64,000 nt of DNA from an uncultured Oscillospiraceae bacterium (GCA_910587505.1 CAJULD010000001.1:1-64000), one strand, 5' to 3'. Counted from the first letter of the stretch, positions 12,901 to 19,686 are shown. A program made the numbers and translations. The notes: generated by a model from the sequence alone, not told the origin.

Positions 12901-15900
12901 AATGGTAACGTCGCCCACGCCGGTAATGCGTACGTTCCCGTCCGCGTCTACGACGGCCGGGCCTGTCGCATCCCAGGACACAGCGCCGTTGCCGCTGCCG
13001 CCGCTTACGGTCAACCGGAAGGCGTCTCCATAGCTGGTGACAGCGGGTATGTTCTCAATCACCAGCTCTGCCTGCGCGGTTCTGCCGATGGTGAAGGCCG
13101 CTTCCGCTGCACTTCCGGTAACTCCGGTCAGATCGTAGTTGCCGCCTGCTTTGTCGGTGACGGTAACGGTGTAGGTCCCCTGATCTGTCGGAGCAGGCTC
13201 GCTGCAGGTCCACAGGTACTCCTTCTCGGGCAGCACCGTCTCTCCGTCTCTGACCGTAACCGCGGGCATCTTCACCGTGCCGTCATACTCAAAGCTGTCG
13301 GGCGTCAGTTCAATGGTGACTGCGGTGAGCGGCTTGCGCCTGATGGTCACGGGAACTGGCGTGATCGGAAAATCGATGTGATTCTTATCTCCCGTCACCT
13401 TATAGTAAACGGTGTACTCCCCCGCTTCGGTGGCCGTGGGAATCGCGTCCCTGTATTCGCCTGTCGGACTGTTCAGCGCATACTGGACGGTTCCGCCGCT
13501 GGTCGTACCGGGGAGCAGCAGCTCCTGGGGGCTGCCGTTGTAGGCGATGTCCGCCGCTTTCGGTTCCGGATGGAACACAATGCTCGCCCGCTGGATCACA
13601 AACGTTGCCAGACCCGTCACGGTGTAGTTGCCGTTTGGCCTGTCGGTGATGCTGACCGTAGCCCTGCCGGCATCCGTGTTGTCGCTGTAGACGATGTTGT
13701 ATTCTGTTGCATCGATGACCGTGCTGCCGTCTTTGACTTCCACATGGGGCTCTTTCGCGTCGCCATCATAGGTGTAGCTGTTAACAGGATTTCCATCCGG
13801 GTCCGTCAGCGTAAGGTCAATGGTCGGATTGTTCACCACCCTGGGGTCGATAAGGACGGTCACCGAGCCCACTTCAGAATCGCTGTGGTTGCCGTCGCCT
13901 CTTACCATGTAATATACCGTGTAACTGCCGGCATCGGTTTTGACAGGAATGGTTTCCTCATAAGCTCCGTTCTCATCATCCACAGAGTAAACCATCGTGC
14001 CGCCGGTCCAGACGCCTGCGCTCACCAGCTTTTGCGCTCTGGTATTATAGGTAAGCGGCTCCACCGCTGTCGGGGCGGTGAGCACCCTTGCCTGCTCCTT
14101 TGTGATCGCAAAGGTTTTGTCAACAGGCGCAAACGTATAGTTTCCGTCCGGCTTTGCCGTGACGGTCACGGTGGCAGCGGCGGTTACATTGATATGATTG
14201 CTGTAGGCCACCGTGTACTCGTCTGCCGGAATCAGGGGCCCGCCGGCATTGTCTTCGTTCAGCGTGACCCCCGGCTCCTTCGGGTTGCCGTCGTAGACAA
14301 AGCTGTCCTTATCCAGCGTAATGACGGGTGTCACCGGTTTTCTGGCAATCGCCGCGGGTATGCTGACCGGAGGCAGACCGGTGTAATTATCGGTCTCCCT
14401 GACGCGGTACCAGACGGTATAATCGCCCGCGTTGACGCCCTTCGGGAAATCTGTGGAGTAGGGACCTTCCTCCCTCAGGGCATATTCCACCTCTACTCCC
14501 GCCGTGTTCACAACTGCGCCAGCGTCAATCAGCTCCTGCGCAGTCCCGTTGTAGGTCAGAGTCGCGGTAACCGGCGGCGCCGTAATCTCCACAACTGCCT
14601 TACGGATGGTGGCTCTGACGGTGGTGGCGGACCAGGAAACCGCGTAGTGCTCAGAATTGCGGCCGGTGATTGTTGTGTTGGTGGTGTCCACGGTTACGGT
14701 CTTATCCACACCGGCGTTTTCATCGCTGAACGTACCGGTCAGACCCTCAATTTTAATTTCATCCCCGGCCAGAACGCCCTCCTCTACAACGGCGTGGACC
14801 GTAGCGTTCGCGTCGCCGTCATAGGGCTTATCATCCGCCGTCACCGTGGCGACGACGGGCTTTTTCGCCGCGACGATCGTCCAGGTCGCGGTGGCGTCAC
14901 TGTAGTTGACCTTATTGTCTGCAGGGTCCCTGCCGGATTTGGTCGCCTGCACCGTGGCCGAACCGGTGCCAGTGATGGTGACCTGACCGCTGTCCGGGTT
15001 TACCTCCGCAACATCCTCACCGCCCGTAATTTTCCATGTGACAGCCCCGGAGCCCGAACCGCCAATGGTGCCAAGGGTAAACTGATCCCCGTAGGTGACG
15101 GTATTGGGCTGTTGCGTAATAGAGAGCGTCTCCTGTGTCCGTAGGGTGATCTTAAACGGAACCTCAACCTGCGTAATGTCATAGTTGCCGCCAGGCATAT
15201 CGGTAACGACCACTTTCGCCGTGCCGACGTCGCGGTTGTCCCGATACTCCACCCTGTACTCGGTATTCAACAGGACGGTCACATGGTCCTCATCCTTAAC
15301 CGTAACCGCCGGCTCCTTGTATCCGCTGTCGTACAGGTATGTATATTCCGACAGTTCAACCACAGGCGTAATCGGCTTACGCCGAATTTCCACGTCCATG
15401 ATTTCAAGCGGCCCGACGGGATTATAATTCTCAGTGCCCTCCACCCTGTACCACACATGGTAATCAGTCCCTGCATTAATACCGGTTGGAATCGCCGCGT
15501 CGTAGGGACCGGCTTCGTTTCTCGCGAACAGGATCTCTACTCCGTCGCGTACCGCCACGTCACGCAGCGCGCCCGCGGTGACCAGCTCCTGGGAGCTGCG
15601 GTCGAAGACCGGACGTGTCGCAACGGGAGCCGTGGCAAGCGGATCGATTTTATTGACCGTCAGCGTAATCGGTTCACTGACGGCGCCCTCAAAGTCGGGC
15701 ATCGCCGGCAGACTGACCGTCACGTCATACGTACCCGCGTTGACAGGCAGGCCGCCGGTGTAGGCAGACCCGGTCTGTGGTCTGTAGGAATAGCTGAGTT
15801 TATCCCGCAGGCCTTCGCCGTCCTTAATATTGATTATCACCGACGGAAGTTCGCCCGCCTCTACCGGACTGCCGTCATAGTCCACTGCTATGGGAACGGG

Positions 15901-17391
15901 GCGTACACTGGTATCCCACGCAAGAACAGGCTGTCGCGTAACCGTATAAAGTCTGGTAAAGGTCCCGCCGAATGTGATGCCGGTGACCGTCACGGTGACC
16001 TGCCCGGCATCCTGATGGATCAGATATTCTGCCCTGTAGTCCGTATCCCTCACCAGCGCAGGCTCCGTGCCGTCAGCCAGGGTGAATGTGATCTCTACAT
16101 CCTCCGGTTTTACCGTACCGCCATAGACCAGGCTGCTCAGACCGGCCTCATCAACGGCGATTGTGAGCGCACTGGAGCAGAGGCCGCATGTTCCGGTCCC
16201 GGTGGTGGTATCGAAAGTGAACGTACACGGTTCTGTCCCTGTCATTCCGCAGTGTGGACAGGTCCAGGTATGCGTCGTGGTTCCAGGGGCGTGGGCATGG
16301 GTTTTGTCCGGATGGGCGGTACACTGCCCGACGGTGATCTTTGTGGCCGCCGCCACGTCTGACGGCAGAATCGGGTTGCCGTTTGCGTCAAAATAGGCAT
16401 AGCCATCCGCCAGCAGGGCGGAATAATCGCCGTCCTCCATGTAAATCGCGGCGGTTTTGCCGGTATATGTGCCGGGAGAGAGCTGGACGGTTGCACCGGA
16501 GGCGATATGCAGGGCATACGTCAAGCCGGTGATGGTCATCCCCTCCTCCGTGATGTAAAGGGAACCTCCGGACTGGACCTCCACGCCGGCGCCTCTTTGG
16601 GAGGTAATCGTACCCCTGCCGGTGAGCGTCAGCGCACCTGCCGGGGTGACCTGTATGGCGCTTGTGCCCATTGCCGCTCCGGAGGTTAGGGTCAGGGTAT
16701 GCCCGGCCGTGTTAAACACCACGGACGCCGAGGCCACCCACGAAACGGTACGCTCCTCGTTTGCGATCATTGTATGACCGCTGCTGCCGGAGATGTCGCC
16801 CGGTACCGCCGTGCCCGCCCCGTCCAGCTGCTCCCGCAGGGAAACGCAGGGCGAAATATCCACCTGCTGCTGTTCGTCCCCGGTCAGCTGAGTATATAAA
16901 TCAAGGATTTCATTGAGCTGCGCCTGGACCTGCCCGCGGTTGTACGCCGTAACGCTGCCGGGAAGTCTGCCGATCAGTTCCTCAATGGGGCAGATCCGGC
17001 AGACGAATGTACACGGCGCGCCGGGATTTCCCGGGACATAGCCGCAGGCACCGTCATGCGCGTGCAGGCAGGACAGCGTGTACGTGACGCAGCCGCTGTC
17101 TTCCGTGCAGCTGTGGTCACACAAAACCGCTCCCTCCCCTTCGGGGTCGGGACAGCACCCGGCCGTGTGCCCGTGAATACAGTCTGTTTCCGCCGTATAG
17201 CAGCCGGCGTCATGATTATGAGCACATTCCTGTTCCAATACCGGCAAAGCATATCCGCAGGCATCCGTATGCGCCGGATGGTGCGGACACAGTCCGTCGC
17301 CCGTCTCCGCGTATGCGGCAAATCCCCATACGGGACACAGGTCCAGGCACAGCGCCAGAGCGATAATGAAACTCAGCACTCTGCGTTTCAT
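952..17391 (-). CDS. Giant secreted repeat protein (about 5479 aa) with C-terminal SLH anchor
   Basis: Start chosen at the ATG at 17391 because GGGAGG sits 7 bases upstream and a signal peptide follows at once (MKRR, hydrophobic core, cut near AYA). Order of domains: Cys/His-rich segment, about residues 33-140, with five C-x-H/C-x-H-type clusters; a beta-helix-like stretch, about 190-330; a second CxxC..CxxC segment, about 365-410; then some 4600 residues of beta-sandwich repeats. These are of four kinds: YDG-type (KPYDG...TTTASI), MBG-like (LVYNG...YTVWYKV), a Big-like type (EYTVTYS...GGNY) and a YGD type (VYYGDT..L..TGGSGSG.VTW). YDG and YGD units each occur nine times. Three SLH domains occupy about residues 5300-5479. 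Such proteins are cell-wall-anchored stalks or adhesins; the ligand is unknown. Codon use is more mixed than in neighbouring housekeeping genes. Confidence 0.93.
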   Translation of the reverse strand: MKRRVLSFIIALALCLDLCPVWGFAAYAETGDGLCPHHPAHTDACGYALPVLEQECAHNHDAGCYTAETDCIHGHTAGCCPDPEGEGAVLCDHSCTEDSGCVTYTLSCLHAHDGACGYVPGNPGAPCTFVCRICPIEELIGRLPGSVTAYNRGQVQAQLNEILDLYTQLTGDEQQQVDISPCVSLREQLDGAGTAVPGDISGSSGHTMIANEERTVSWVASASVVFNTAGHTLTLTSGAAMGTSAIQVTPAGALTLTGRGTITSQRGAGVEVQSGGSLYITEEGMTITGLTYALHIASGATVQLSPGTYTGKTAAIYMEDGDYSALLADGYAYFDANGNPILPSDVAAATKITVGQCTAHPDKTHAHAPGTTTHTWTCPHCGMTGTEPCTFTFDTTTGTGTCGLCSSALTIAVDEAGLSSLVYGGTVKPEDVEITFTLADGTEPALVRDTDYRAEYLIHQDAGQVTVTVTGITFGGTFTRLYTVTRQPVLAWDTSVRPVPIAVDYDGSPVEAGELPSVIINIKDGEGLRDKLSYSYRPQTGSAYTGGLPVNAGTYDVTVSLPAMPDFEGAVSEPITLTVNKIDPLATAPVATRPVFDRSSQELVTAGALRDVAVRDGVEILFARNEAGPYDAAIPTGINAGTDYHVWYRVEGTENYNPVGPLEIMDVEIRRKPITPVVELSEYTYLYDSGYKEPAVTVKDEDHVTVLLNTEYRVEYRDNRDVGTAKVVVTDMPGGNYDITQVEVPFKITLRTQETLSITQQPNTVTYGDQFTLGTIGGSGSGAVTWKITGGEDVAEVNPDSGQVTITGTGSATVQATKSGRDPADNKVNYSDATATWTIVAAKKPVVATVTADDKPYDGDANATVHAVVEEGVLAGDEIKIEGLTGTFSDENAGVDKTVTVDTTNTTITGRNSEHYAVSWSATTVRATIRKAVVEITAPPVTATLTYNGTAQELIDAGAVVNTAGVEVEYALREEGPYSTDFPKGVNAGDYTVWYRVRETDNYTGLPPVSIPAAIARKPVTPVITLDKDSFVYDGNPKEPGVTLNEDNAGGPLIPADEYTVAYSNHINVTAAATVTVTAKPDGNYTFAPVDKTFAITKEQARVLTAPTAVEPLTYNTRAQKLVSAGVWTGGTMVYSVDDENGAYEETIPVKTDAGSYTVYYMVRGDGNHSDSEVGSVTVLIDPRVVNNPTIDLTLTDPDGNPVNSYTYDGDAKEPHVEVKDGSTVIDATEYNIVYSDNTDAGRATVSITDRPNGNYTVTGLATFVIQRASIVFHPEPKAADIAYNGSPQELLLPGTTSGGTVQYALNSPTGEYRDAIPTATEAGEYTVYYKVTGDKNHIDFPITPVPVTIRRKPLTAVTIELTPDSFEYDGTVKMPAVTVRDGETVLPEKEYLWTCSEPAPTDQGTYTVTVTDKAGGNYDLTGVTGSAAEAAFTIGRTAQAELVIENIPAVTSYGDAFRLTVSGGSGNGAVSWDATGPAVVDADGNVRITGVGDVTIMVKKAADTNYLAAGTQWTFTAAPRPVTASVTVADRVYDGTTAATVTAAGITTLAGDTVTIEPTSITAAFDTPSAGTGKTVALDTSGVQVTGADAAKYDISYPDTVKADITRAAATITGAPEAIAPLTYNREPQALVTAGTTSVGFLVYSLDGTDFSPEIPTGTDAGEYTVHYKVEETADYTGATGGTIPVTIAPRTITPRIELSETSYTYNGTTKNPKITVRDGNTVIEEEQYAVTWANADPLVTDGMLTAAGTYTATIKSVDNGNYSFTTTATVKIIAATQDALKITGKPAHVCYGDTITTLDTSGGAGNGTVTWEITSGSTGSFFEPGTSKLTVRDTGNITVTATRRVPNYGDVSDTWTFTVEPKQVEAVVKVAAKPYDGTAAVADTTITAAVKPGDLVDPADGFTLSGLKGTYDTASAGTGKTVTLDDTGATRMDGGKKYVVSYPATVTGDITQKNVTVTVTLSGDGLQTDTSVTPPAYSYAYDGAPKTPAVTVTAEDGAVLTAGDYGVSYSGNTNFGTATVTVTAKADGNYTFTDEKVNFAIRKAGAVLTSNPKANDLTYEKGTEQELVSVGTAAGGTVVYALKGAAEPADADYSETIPRGEDAGVYTVYYKVRGDGNHDDTAPGQVSVTIRPKQITPVIELSPASYEYDGTPREPAVTVRDGNDVIAGSEYTVSCRDNINAGTATVTVIDNNGGNYIVNGTASFEITKKAPAFTPPAVKPGLMYNGELQELVTAGVCNEGAVYYSVNGGSYSTAIPVASAVGKYAISYKVVGDANHSDKDPVDLVEVEIAKNTVTNPTISLSSDTFRYNGNQQQPTVTVYDGGSRLIPNHEYTVTFTGGNMVDAGTYTVTVTTPDASNYVINGNNTREFKIVPADQETLSITGTKAQVCYGEVIQLGTTGGTGSGTVTWTVTGSGTINSSIHNGLLTVKDVNTPITVTATRSRDNYGDVSATWEFTAAKKPVEAVVTAADRDYADGNTAATVSASVPESKLAAGDSITITGLTGTFDDANAGTEKKVTVNSAGALISGTNWEKYDITFPAATTASIRPVPATATAPTAMTGLIYDAGQAQELLDRSAPGTATGGDMVYSLNDRDYTSVIPKAGDAGSYTVYYRVRGDRNHTDSETGTVPVEIARQTVTPQIELSPPGATYDGTVKRPENIIVRDDANNVIPDSEYIVGYNPATNWKDVGDHKVTVENITGGNYIIMPADATFSITATAQNPLEIVNRPGRVYYGDTFTLSATGGSGSEAVTWTSSDETIAEVDANGFVTIKGTGSATITATRAGGLNYEEATATCLLKALKKPITAIVTAEDRMYVQGDKRATIHVAWEKDALVGKDRINTDALVGEFDDDSVGTDKTVKITGNPASDETSAKYDITVPPTTTASILKAEAVAPNVGAVPNLVYNRSAQTLVSGGNAGTTLYSTARDGVYSTGVPEGTGAGTYTVWYMEKGDANHNDSAPQSLQVTISPRTLTADATNVTLSGNDLQTENTAGAVVYYYAYDGTDRTPTVTVMDGGAVVPAGEYTVTYSGNKNTGTATVTITDNQDGNYAVSGSVSFEIRRGNAQLNSSPVARVLTYTGAEQELVTAGSATGGTVVYALKGTAEPADADYSETIPRGKDAGDYTVYYRVKGDANHDDNLTAGSVTVAIHPKTVVSPVITVTGGPYPYTGSEQIPDEDEVEVKDGVTIIPPGEYTLSCRDNVNAGTATVVVTNANGGNYIVNGTGTFTIAKADVPAPTAPTGRTDLPYNGEMQELVTAGSATGGTMVYSLEENGEYTPAIPTAKEVKDYTVWYRVKGDGNHNDSAAASVSASIVVNNVTAPIIQVTPAQATYNGEKQQPTVTVRDGSFVIDGSGYTVAYTDSEGNAVTELIDVGTYNLTITGNGTGYSFTAAAQFEILPADQTPLTITGTQEEVCYGDTIQLVATGGNGTVEWKVDNGSVATITGGLLKITGSGASVTVTATSRKPGYADRTATWTFYADKKPVTAVVTAVQKPYDGTTDAVVTAALQSSDLADGDSIAITLSGSFEDSNAGTDKKVNVDSSSPTFSADSTGYDNYNITYPATTTASILKADIDPADVTAPTPATNPEYTGLPLPLIAAAGSAEGGSMEYSLDNITYSAALPTGTGAGDYDVWYRVKGDGNHNDIAPKKLTATGKVTIARQTVAADDLVIEFNPTGASYDGREHRPAVTVKDKNKRVIPDSEYMVDYGTTDWTAATSATVQHKVKVTNRDGGNYDIAGKEQEFIILVAGQSPLSITNKPGRVQYGDSFTLSATGGSGTGKLVWDITNDGVAQIDQNGTVKVLKSGSATVTVKREADGGYGETTDTWSFSAEKKVVRPGVTAKDKEYDAKDTADLVITWREGDLLDADTGTIRLEDVLDGRFDSADAGTGKTVHITGKAPDDERYDIRIPATTTASITPKAASVEGSTPDTLTYDGSAQDLVSGLTAKNGTLAYSRNGSYYTLSVPRETGAGTYSVWYRAQASGNYTDSPAVGVEVTIRPKEVTNPGITLSGSGLKQEADGTYYCEYDGTAKTPDVVVLDGTKEIPASEYTVRYGSNTAAGSATVTISNADGGNYTISTRTVSFTIRAGAPSLTSAPEPRDLTYSGKQQPLVTAGTAANGRIMYCLDDPEGEYKTTIPTAKDADSYYVWYKVKSTDGASETDPDCVEVEISPKPVTPTILLEGQYSYSTPYTGSAIRPAVTVKVSGQVLDDNYDVSYSKNTSVGTAEVIVESTNGNYEFFKVVTFEITKGKAVFSTQPQIRTGLVYNGKEQKLVTAGASANGPVLYSTDNFTFSPVIPVGIEKGSYPVYARVQGSSIYEESDLWTGVVEIGQNVVSHPKVTLSQNSFNYTGSPLTPTVTVTDDSDRIIPASEYTVMYSDNIEVGKGRVTITGKGDNYSFSATAEFAIVGADQSLLTITGKKDTVYYGDTLSLGTSGGSGSGAVTWSATGPVSETGAGQYRVNSSGSVTITATKAAVDGYGAATDTWTFTARAKPVIAVVTAAGKPYDGSTTATLTVTISSGLVSGDSIPTNTEDGVRAQGQFTDETVGTGKTVVITGLTVPADVSAKYDISCNSTTTASITPKPATVTDAPVRARGLTYNGSSQPLLASGGTADGGKLMYSLDGRDYTYTIPTGTDAKTYTVWYKVEAADENHRDSAAVMLGDVEIGVNTDRLTVTCTPGTVKYDGTEKTPTVVVTDSAGCIIPKSEYTVTFEPGSLIAAGTYKVTVTDKQGGNYSFDTPVTRENAFEIVAADQNPLSVISSETAAYYGDTIRLTATGGSGSGAIVWSIQTAGNPGVAKVTQTNGNNCVVTVEGTGGFTVEAYREAGDGYGRSNTDSVVFEAKRKPVTPVVTASDKPYDGNTSATLKAAWPDGALVGSDTIELTVDGEFETKDAGTNKRVVITTHTAAGAGADKYAITWPDSTTASISKVDAKLVSAPAGINEPFDGSEKELVRGGATLNDIGEIVYSLEQNGAYSERVPTATGAGTYLVWYKVADSVNYTGIPAASVRAEITQATPDISRPPVANSGTVGQKLSEIGFMDGGSTSVSGKFDWANGDEVIVADKTQYDVIFTPDDASNYKAVTIQIPVTIAPAADSPVIDDMPFTDVAAAPSTGPVRDPAANAAGAPMQTTIQDGTASAVVSSAEGEKLVKEAVENQSQNIVIKPEITGDVTRVQVSIPASTVSRIRNGTDAALTVSAPMADVTIPQTALDTLSGAGGDVSVMTGQVDRTVVLTLTAGGEKVESVPGGVTLTVPAEEAGPGTVAVLVHEDGSRETIRKSVAEDGRIRIPLSGSAAVEIVDNGREFADVPPESWAADAAAFVSARELFGGTSETTFSPDEPMSRGMLATVLYRLEGSPSQDAASKFSDVSDDAWYAPGIAWATGNGIAGGYGDGQFGPDDSITREQFAVMLWKYAGSPEVSDQTLDFTDADQASSYARKALRWAVENGVMSGDGSGQLAPGATATRAEAAQMLKNFMESI
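3050..15140 (-). repeat. Nine-fold array of YGD/YDG domain modules with alternating spacing
   Basis: Reading the conserved Y-G-D motif of each module on the minus strand places the nine copies near bases 15088, 13026, 12008, 10213, 9184, 7137, 6094, 4113 and 3084. Spacings alternate between about 2.0 kb (2062, 1795, 2047, 1981) and about 1.03 kb (1018, 1029, 1043, 1029). The short module holds one MBG-like and one Big-like unit after the YDG unit; the long module holds additional pairs of them. The pattern indicates a composite unit of about 3 kb that has been duplicated. The repeats are diverged, not identical. Confidence 0.8.
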
Positions 17392-17457
17392 GCTACAACC
17401 TCCCAAACTCATGGGGAAGCCGCATCCAGTGCGCACCTCCCCACTATATTCTTTTCC

Positions 17458-17486
17458 ATTTTACCACCAAATCTGCCAATTGTCCA
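17458..17486 (-). promoter_or_regulatory. Sigma-A type promoter of the giant surface-protein gene
   Basis: On the minus strand TGGACA (-35, at 17481-17486) is followed by exactly 17 bases and TAAAAT (-10, at 17458-17463); each hexamer matches consensus at five of six positions. The leader to the ATG would be about 60 bases. Confidence 0.7.
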
Positions 17487-17508
17487 CTATGGAAACCACC
17501 AATTTTAA

Positions 17509-17551
17509 GAAGCTGTACCAGCCGGCGGAGTGCGCCGGCTGGTACAGCTTC
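17509..17551. repeat. 43-bp perfect palindrome, collapsed copy of the GAAGCTG inverted-repeat element
   Basis: Two perfect 19-base arms (starting GAAGCTGTACC and ending GGTACAGCTTC) enclose the loop GAGTG. The outer 27 bases match the left end of the longer elements at 32091-32252 and 47793-47949. It lies between the giant gene's promoter and the stop of the S66 peptidase, so it can also serve as that gene's transcript-end hairpin, although no T tract follows. Confidence 0.75.
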
Positions 17552-17569
17552 TGACACGGGGATATTCTC

Positions 17570-18496
17570 TTAGCAGGGACAGCGCAGGGTCATCTCACCT
17601 CTGCCGCCGTCGATCTCGCACAGCGTCCCCAGCGGCAGCGTTACCATGGGACTGCAATGGGCAGAGCGGACGTTGTACAAAACAGGCTTTTTCCAGTCTG
17701 CAAAAAAGTCCCGCAGCAGCTCCTCAGGACCGTACTCCGCCCGGTAGGCGTTGCGGCACCCGGTGAAAGCACCGAATACCAGCCCCGCGGCGCTGCCCGG
17801 CACCCCGGCGGCCTTCAGCTGCCAGAGCATCTCCTCCAGGGCGTAGACGTCCTCCCCCACGTCCTCCAGATAGAGAATGCAGTCCTTCGCGTTGATCTGC
17901 CAGGGGGTGCCCAGGGAGGTCGTCACCAGGGACAGATTCCCGCCGGTGAGCCGGCCGCAGGCCCGGCCGGGACGCAAGGTCCGGATCTCCTCTCCCGGCG
18001 GATTGACAACGTTCAGGCAGCGCCCCATTTCCAGCGCGCTCCACAGGCTTTGCCAGGAGAAGGAGTCGTCCGCCCGGTCCAGAGTCCGGTTGGCGGTAGG
18101 GCCGTGGAAGGTGACGAAGCCGCAGCGCTGCTGGATGGCCAGATGCAGCGTTGTCACATCACTGAAGCCGATGAAAGGCTTCGGATGGGCGGCGATGGCG
18201 GAATAGTCCAGCAGAGAGAGGATCTGCCACGAGGTGCTGCCGCCGCGGGTACACCAGATGGCGTCGATGGCCGGGTCAATAAAGCCGCCGTTCAGGTCGG
18301 CGGCCCGTACCTTTGCCGGGGCGGCGGCGTAGCCGGCGGGCGTGGAGGAGCGGCAGGAGTTCCCGATCTTTACCCGGAATCCCAGCTTCTCCACCTCCGC
18401 GGCGATGGTCTCCACCGGCTGGTTTTCCGGCAGCGGGGACGAGAGGGATACCAGCAGGATCGTATCCCCCTTTTTCAGTCTTGACGGAAATTGCAT
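17570..18496 (-). CDS. S66-family LD-carboxypeptidase / MccF-like peptidase
   Basis: 308 residues, the usual length for the family. The family cleaves the L,D bond of the terminal D-Ala in tetrapeptide muropeptides (peptidoglycan recycling, cytoplasmic LdcA) or, in MccF members, microcin-type acyl adenylates. Visible family marks: CTRGG near residue 85; the nucleophile elbow GFSDVT near 112; the catalytic Glu in LYLEDVGED near 212; the His in RSAHCSP near 280. The ATG follows AGGAGG by 6 bases, and that site lies only two bases after the TAA of the M20 gene, so both are one transcript. Sequence alone does not separate the LdcA and MccF roles; no microcin genes are nearby. Confidence 0.88.
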   Translation of the reverse strand: MQFPSRLKKGDTILLVSLSSPLPENQPVETIAAEVEKLGFRVKIGNSCRSSTPAGYAAAPAKVRAADLNGGFIDPAIDAIWCTRGGSTSWQILSLLDYSAIAAHPKPFIGFSDVTTLHLAIQQRCGFVTFHGPTANRTLDRADDSFSWQSLWSALEMGRCLNVVNPPGEEIRTLRPGRACGRLTGGNLSLVTTSLGTPWQINAKDCILYLEDVGEDVYALEEMLWQLKAAGVPGSAAGLVFGAFTGCRNAYRAEYGPEELLRDFFADWKKPVLYNVRSAHCSPMVTLPLGTLCEIDGGRGEMTLRCPC

Positions 18497-18507
18497 GAAG
18501 ACCTCCT

Positions 18508-19686
18508 TTATTCACCGCACAGAAAATCAATCGCCGCCTGGGCCTCCACCGCCGCCGCCAGCGGCAGCGCGTCCGGGTCCGCGGCAAAGTGGGGGTTGTG
18601 GTTGGGACAGGTAAAGCCCTTTTCCTCATTTCCCACGCCGATGTAGTAGTAGCATCCGGGGGCGGCGTCGGAAAAGCAGCCGAAGTCGTCGGTTCCCATG
18701 GAGGGCTCCGGCAGCTCCAGAACGTTCTCCGGCCCCAGAATCTTTCCGGCGGACCGGCGCAGCAGCGCCGTCACGCCGGGATCGTTCCGGCAGCCGGGAT
18801 AGCTCTCAAAAATCTCGATGTCCGCCGCAACCCCCATTCCGGCGGCAATGCCGGAGACAATGGCGCGGAAGTCGTCCTTGACCCGCTCCCTCGCCTGGCC
18901 GCCCATGGTGCGGAGGATGCCGGCAAATACCGCCTCCTCCGGCAGCACATTCCCCGCCGTACCGCTGTGAAAGGACCCAACGGTCACCACCACCGGTTCT
19001 GCAGGAGAGGTCCGGCGGCTGGCAATGGTTTGCAGAGCGGTGATGATCTGCGCGCCGGCGGCGATGACGTCCGTCCCCAGATGGGGCTTGGCCCCGTGGG
19101 TGCCCCGGCCCCGGAGAGTGACGGAAAAGGGATTGGAGGCCGCGCAGATTGGACCCGCCCGGACCGCCGCCGTCCCCGTGGGGATGCCGCTTTCCACGTG
19201 GCAGCAGAGCATGGCGTCCACATGGGGATTTTCCATGCAGCCCGCCGCGATCATCCGCGCCGCGCCGCCGTCGCCCTCCTCATCGGGCTGGAAAAAGAGC
19301 CTGACCGCGCCCGCAAGTGCCCCCTGCCTCTTTTTCAGGAGCTCCGCCGCCCCCAGCAGGGCGGCGGTGTGGAAGTCGTGGCCGCAGGCGTGCATCACGC
19401 CGGGGGTATGAGAGGAATAGGGTAGCCCCGTATCCTCCGCAATGGGCAGCGCGTCGATATCCGCCCGGAAGCCGATGACCCTGCCCGGCTGCCCGCCTGA
19501 AATCACCGCCATGGTCCCGGTGTCTGCCAAAGCGGTCCAGGCAATGCCCAAGGCATCCAGGCGGCGGCGGATCAGCGCCGCCGTCTGCGTCTCCTTCCGT
19601 CCCAGCTCCGGGCAGCGGTGGAGGGCATAAAACAGCTCCTTCCATTCCGGCGCCAGGGAGAGGGCCTCCTCTTTCAGCTTTTCCAT
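18508..19686 (-). CDS. M20-family metal-dependent amidohydrolase (peptidase M20D type)
   Basis: 392 residues from the ATG (MEKLKEE) that has GGAG 9 bases upstream; an in-frame TTG seven codons earlier lacks that support. The family removes acyl groups from amino acids or short peptides (hippurate, N-acetyl amino acids) with two bound divalent metals. Metal-site motifs are present: FRADIDALPI, MHACGHDFHT, FFQPDEEGDG and the distal NPHF. The usual FFQPAEE is FFQPDEE here. It is the first gene of a two-gene operon with the S66 peptidase, so a joint role in peptide or muropeptide breakdown is likely. Exact substrate cannot be read from the sequence. Confidence 0.88.
   Translation of the reverse strand: MEKLKEEALSLAPEWKELFYALHRCPELGRKETQTAALIRRRLDALGIAWTALADTGTMAVISGGQPGRVIGFRADIDALPIAEDTGLPYSSHTPGVMHACGHDFHTAALLGAAELLKKRQGALAGAVRLFFQPDEEGDGGAARMIAAGCMENPHVDAMLCCHVESGIPTGTAAVRAGPICAASNPFSVTLRGRGTHGAKPHLGTDVIAAGAQIITALQTIASRRTSPAEPVVVTVGSFHSGTAGNVLPEEAVFAGILRTMGGQARERVKDDFRAIVSGIAAGMGVAADIEIFESYPGCRNDPGVTALLRRSAGKILGPENVLELPEPSMGTDDFGCFSDAAPGCYYYIGVGNEEKGFTCPNHNPHFAADPDALPLAAAVEAQAAIDFLCGE

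Noticed and set aside
3050..15140. CRISPR-like or satellite DNA repeat
   Set aside because: The periodicity is in the protein sequence and the copies are diverged at DNA level; there are no short identical repeats with unique spacers.
901..16362. Long open frames on the plus strand opposite the giant gene (for example 901-3120, 12388-15144)
   Set aside because: They mirror the codon pattern of the minus-strand gene, have no ribosome binding sites or recognisable domains, and are rich in Arg/Gly/His as antisense shadows are.
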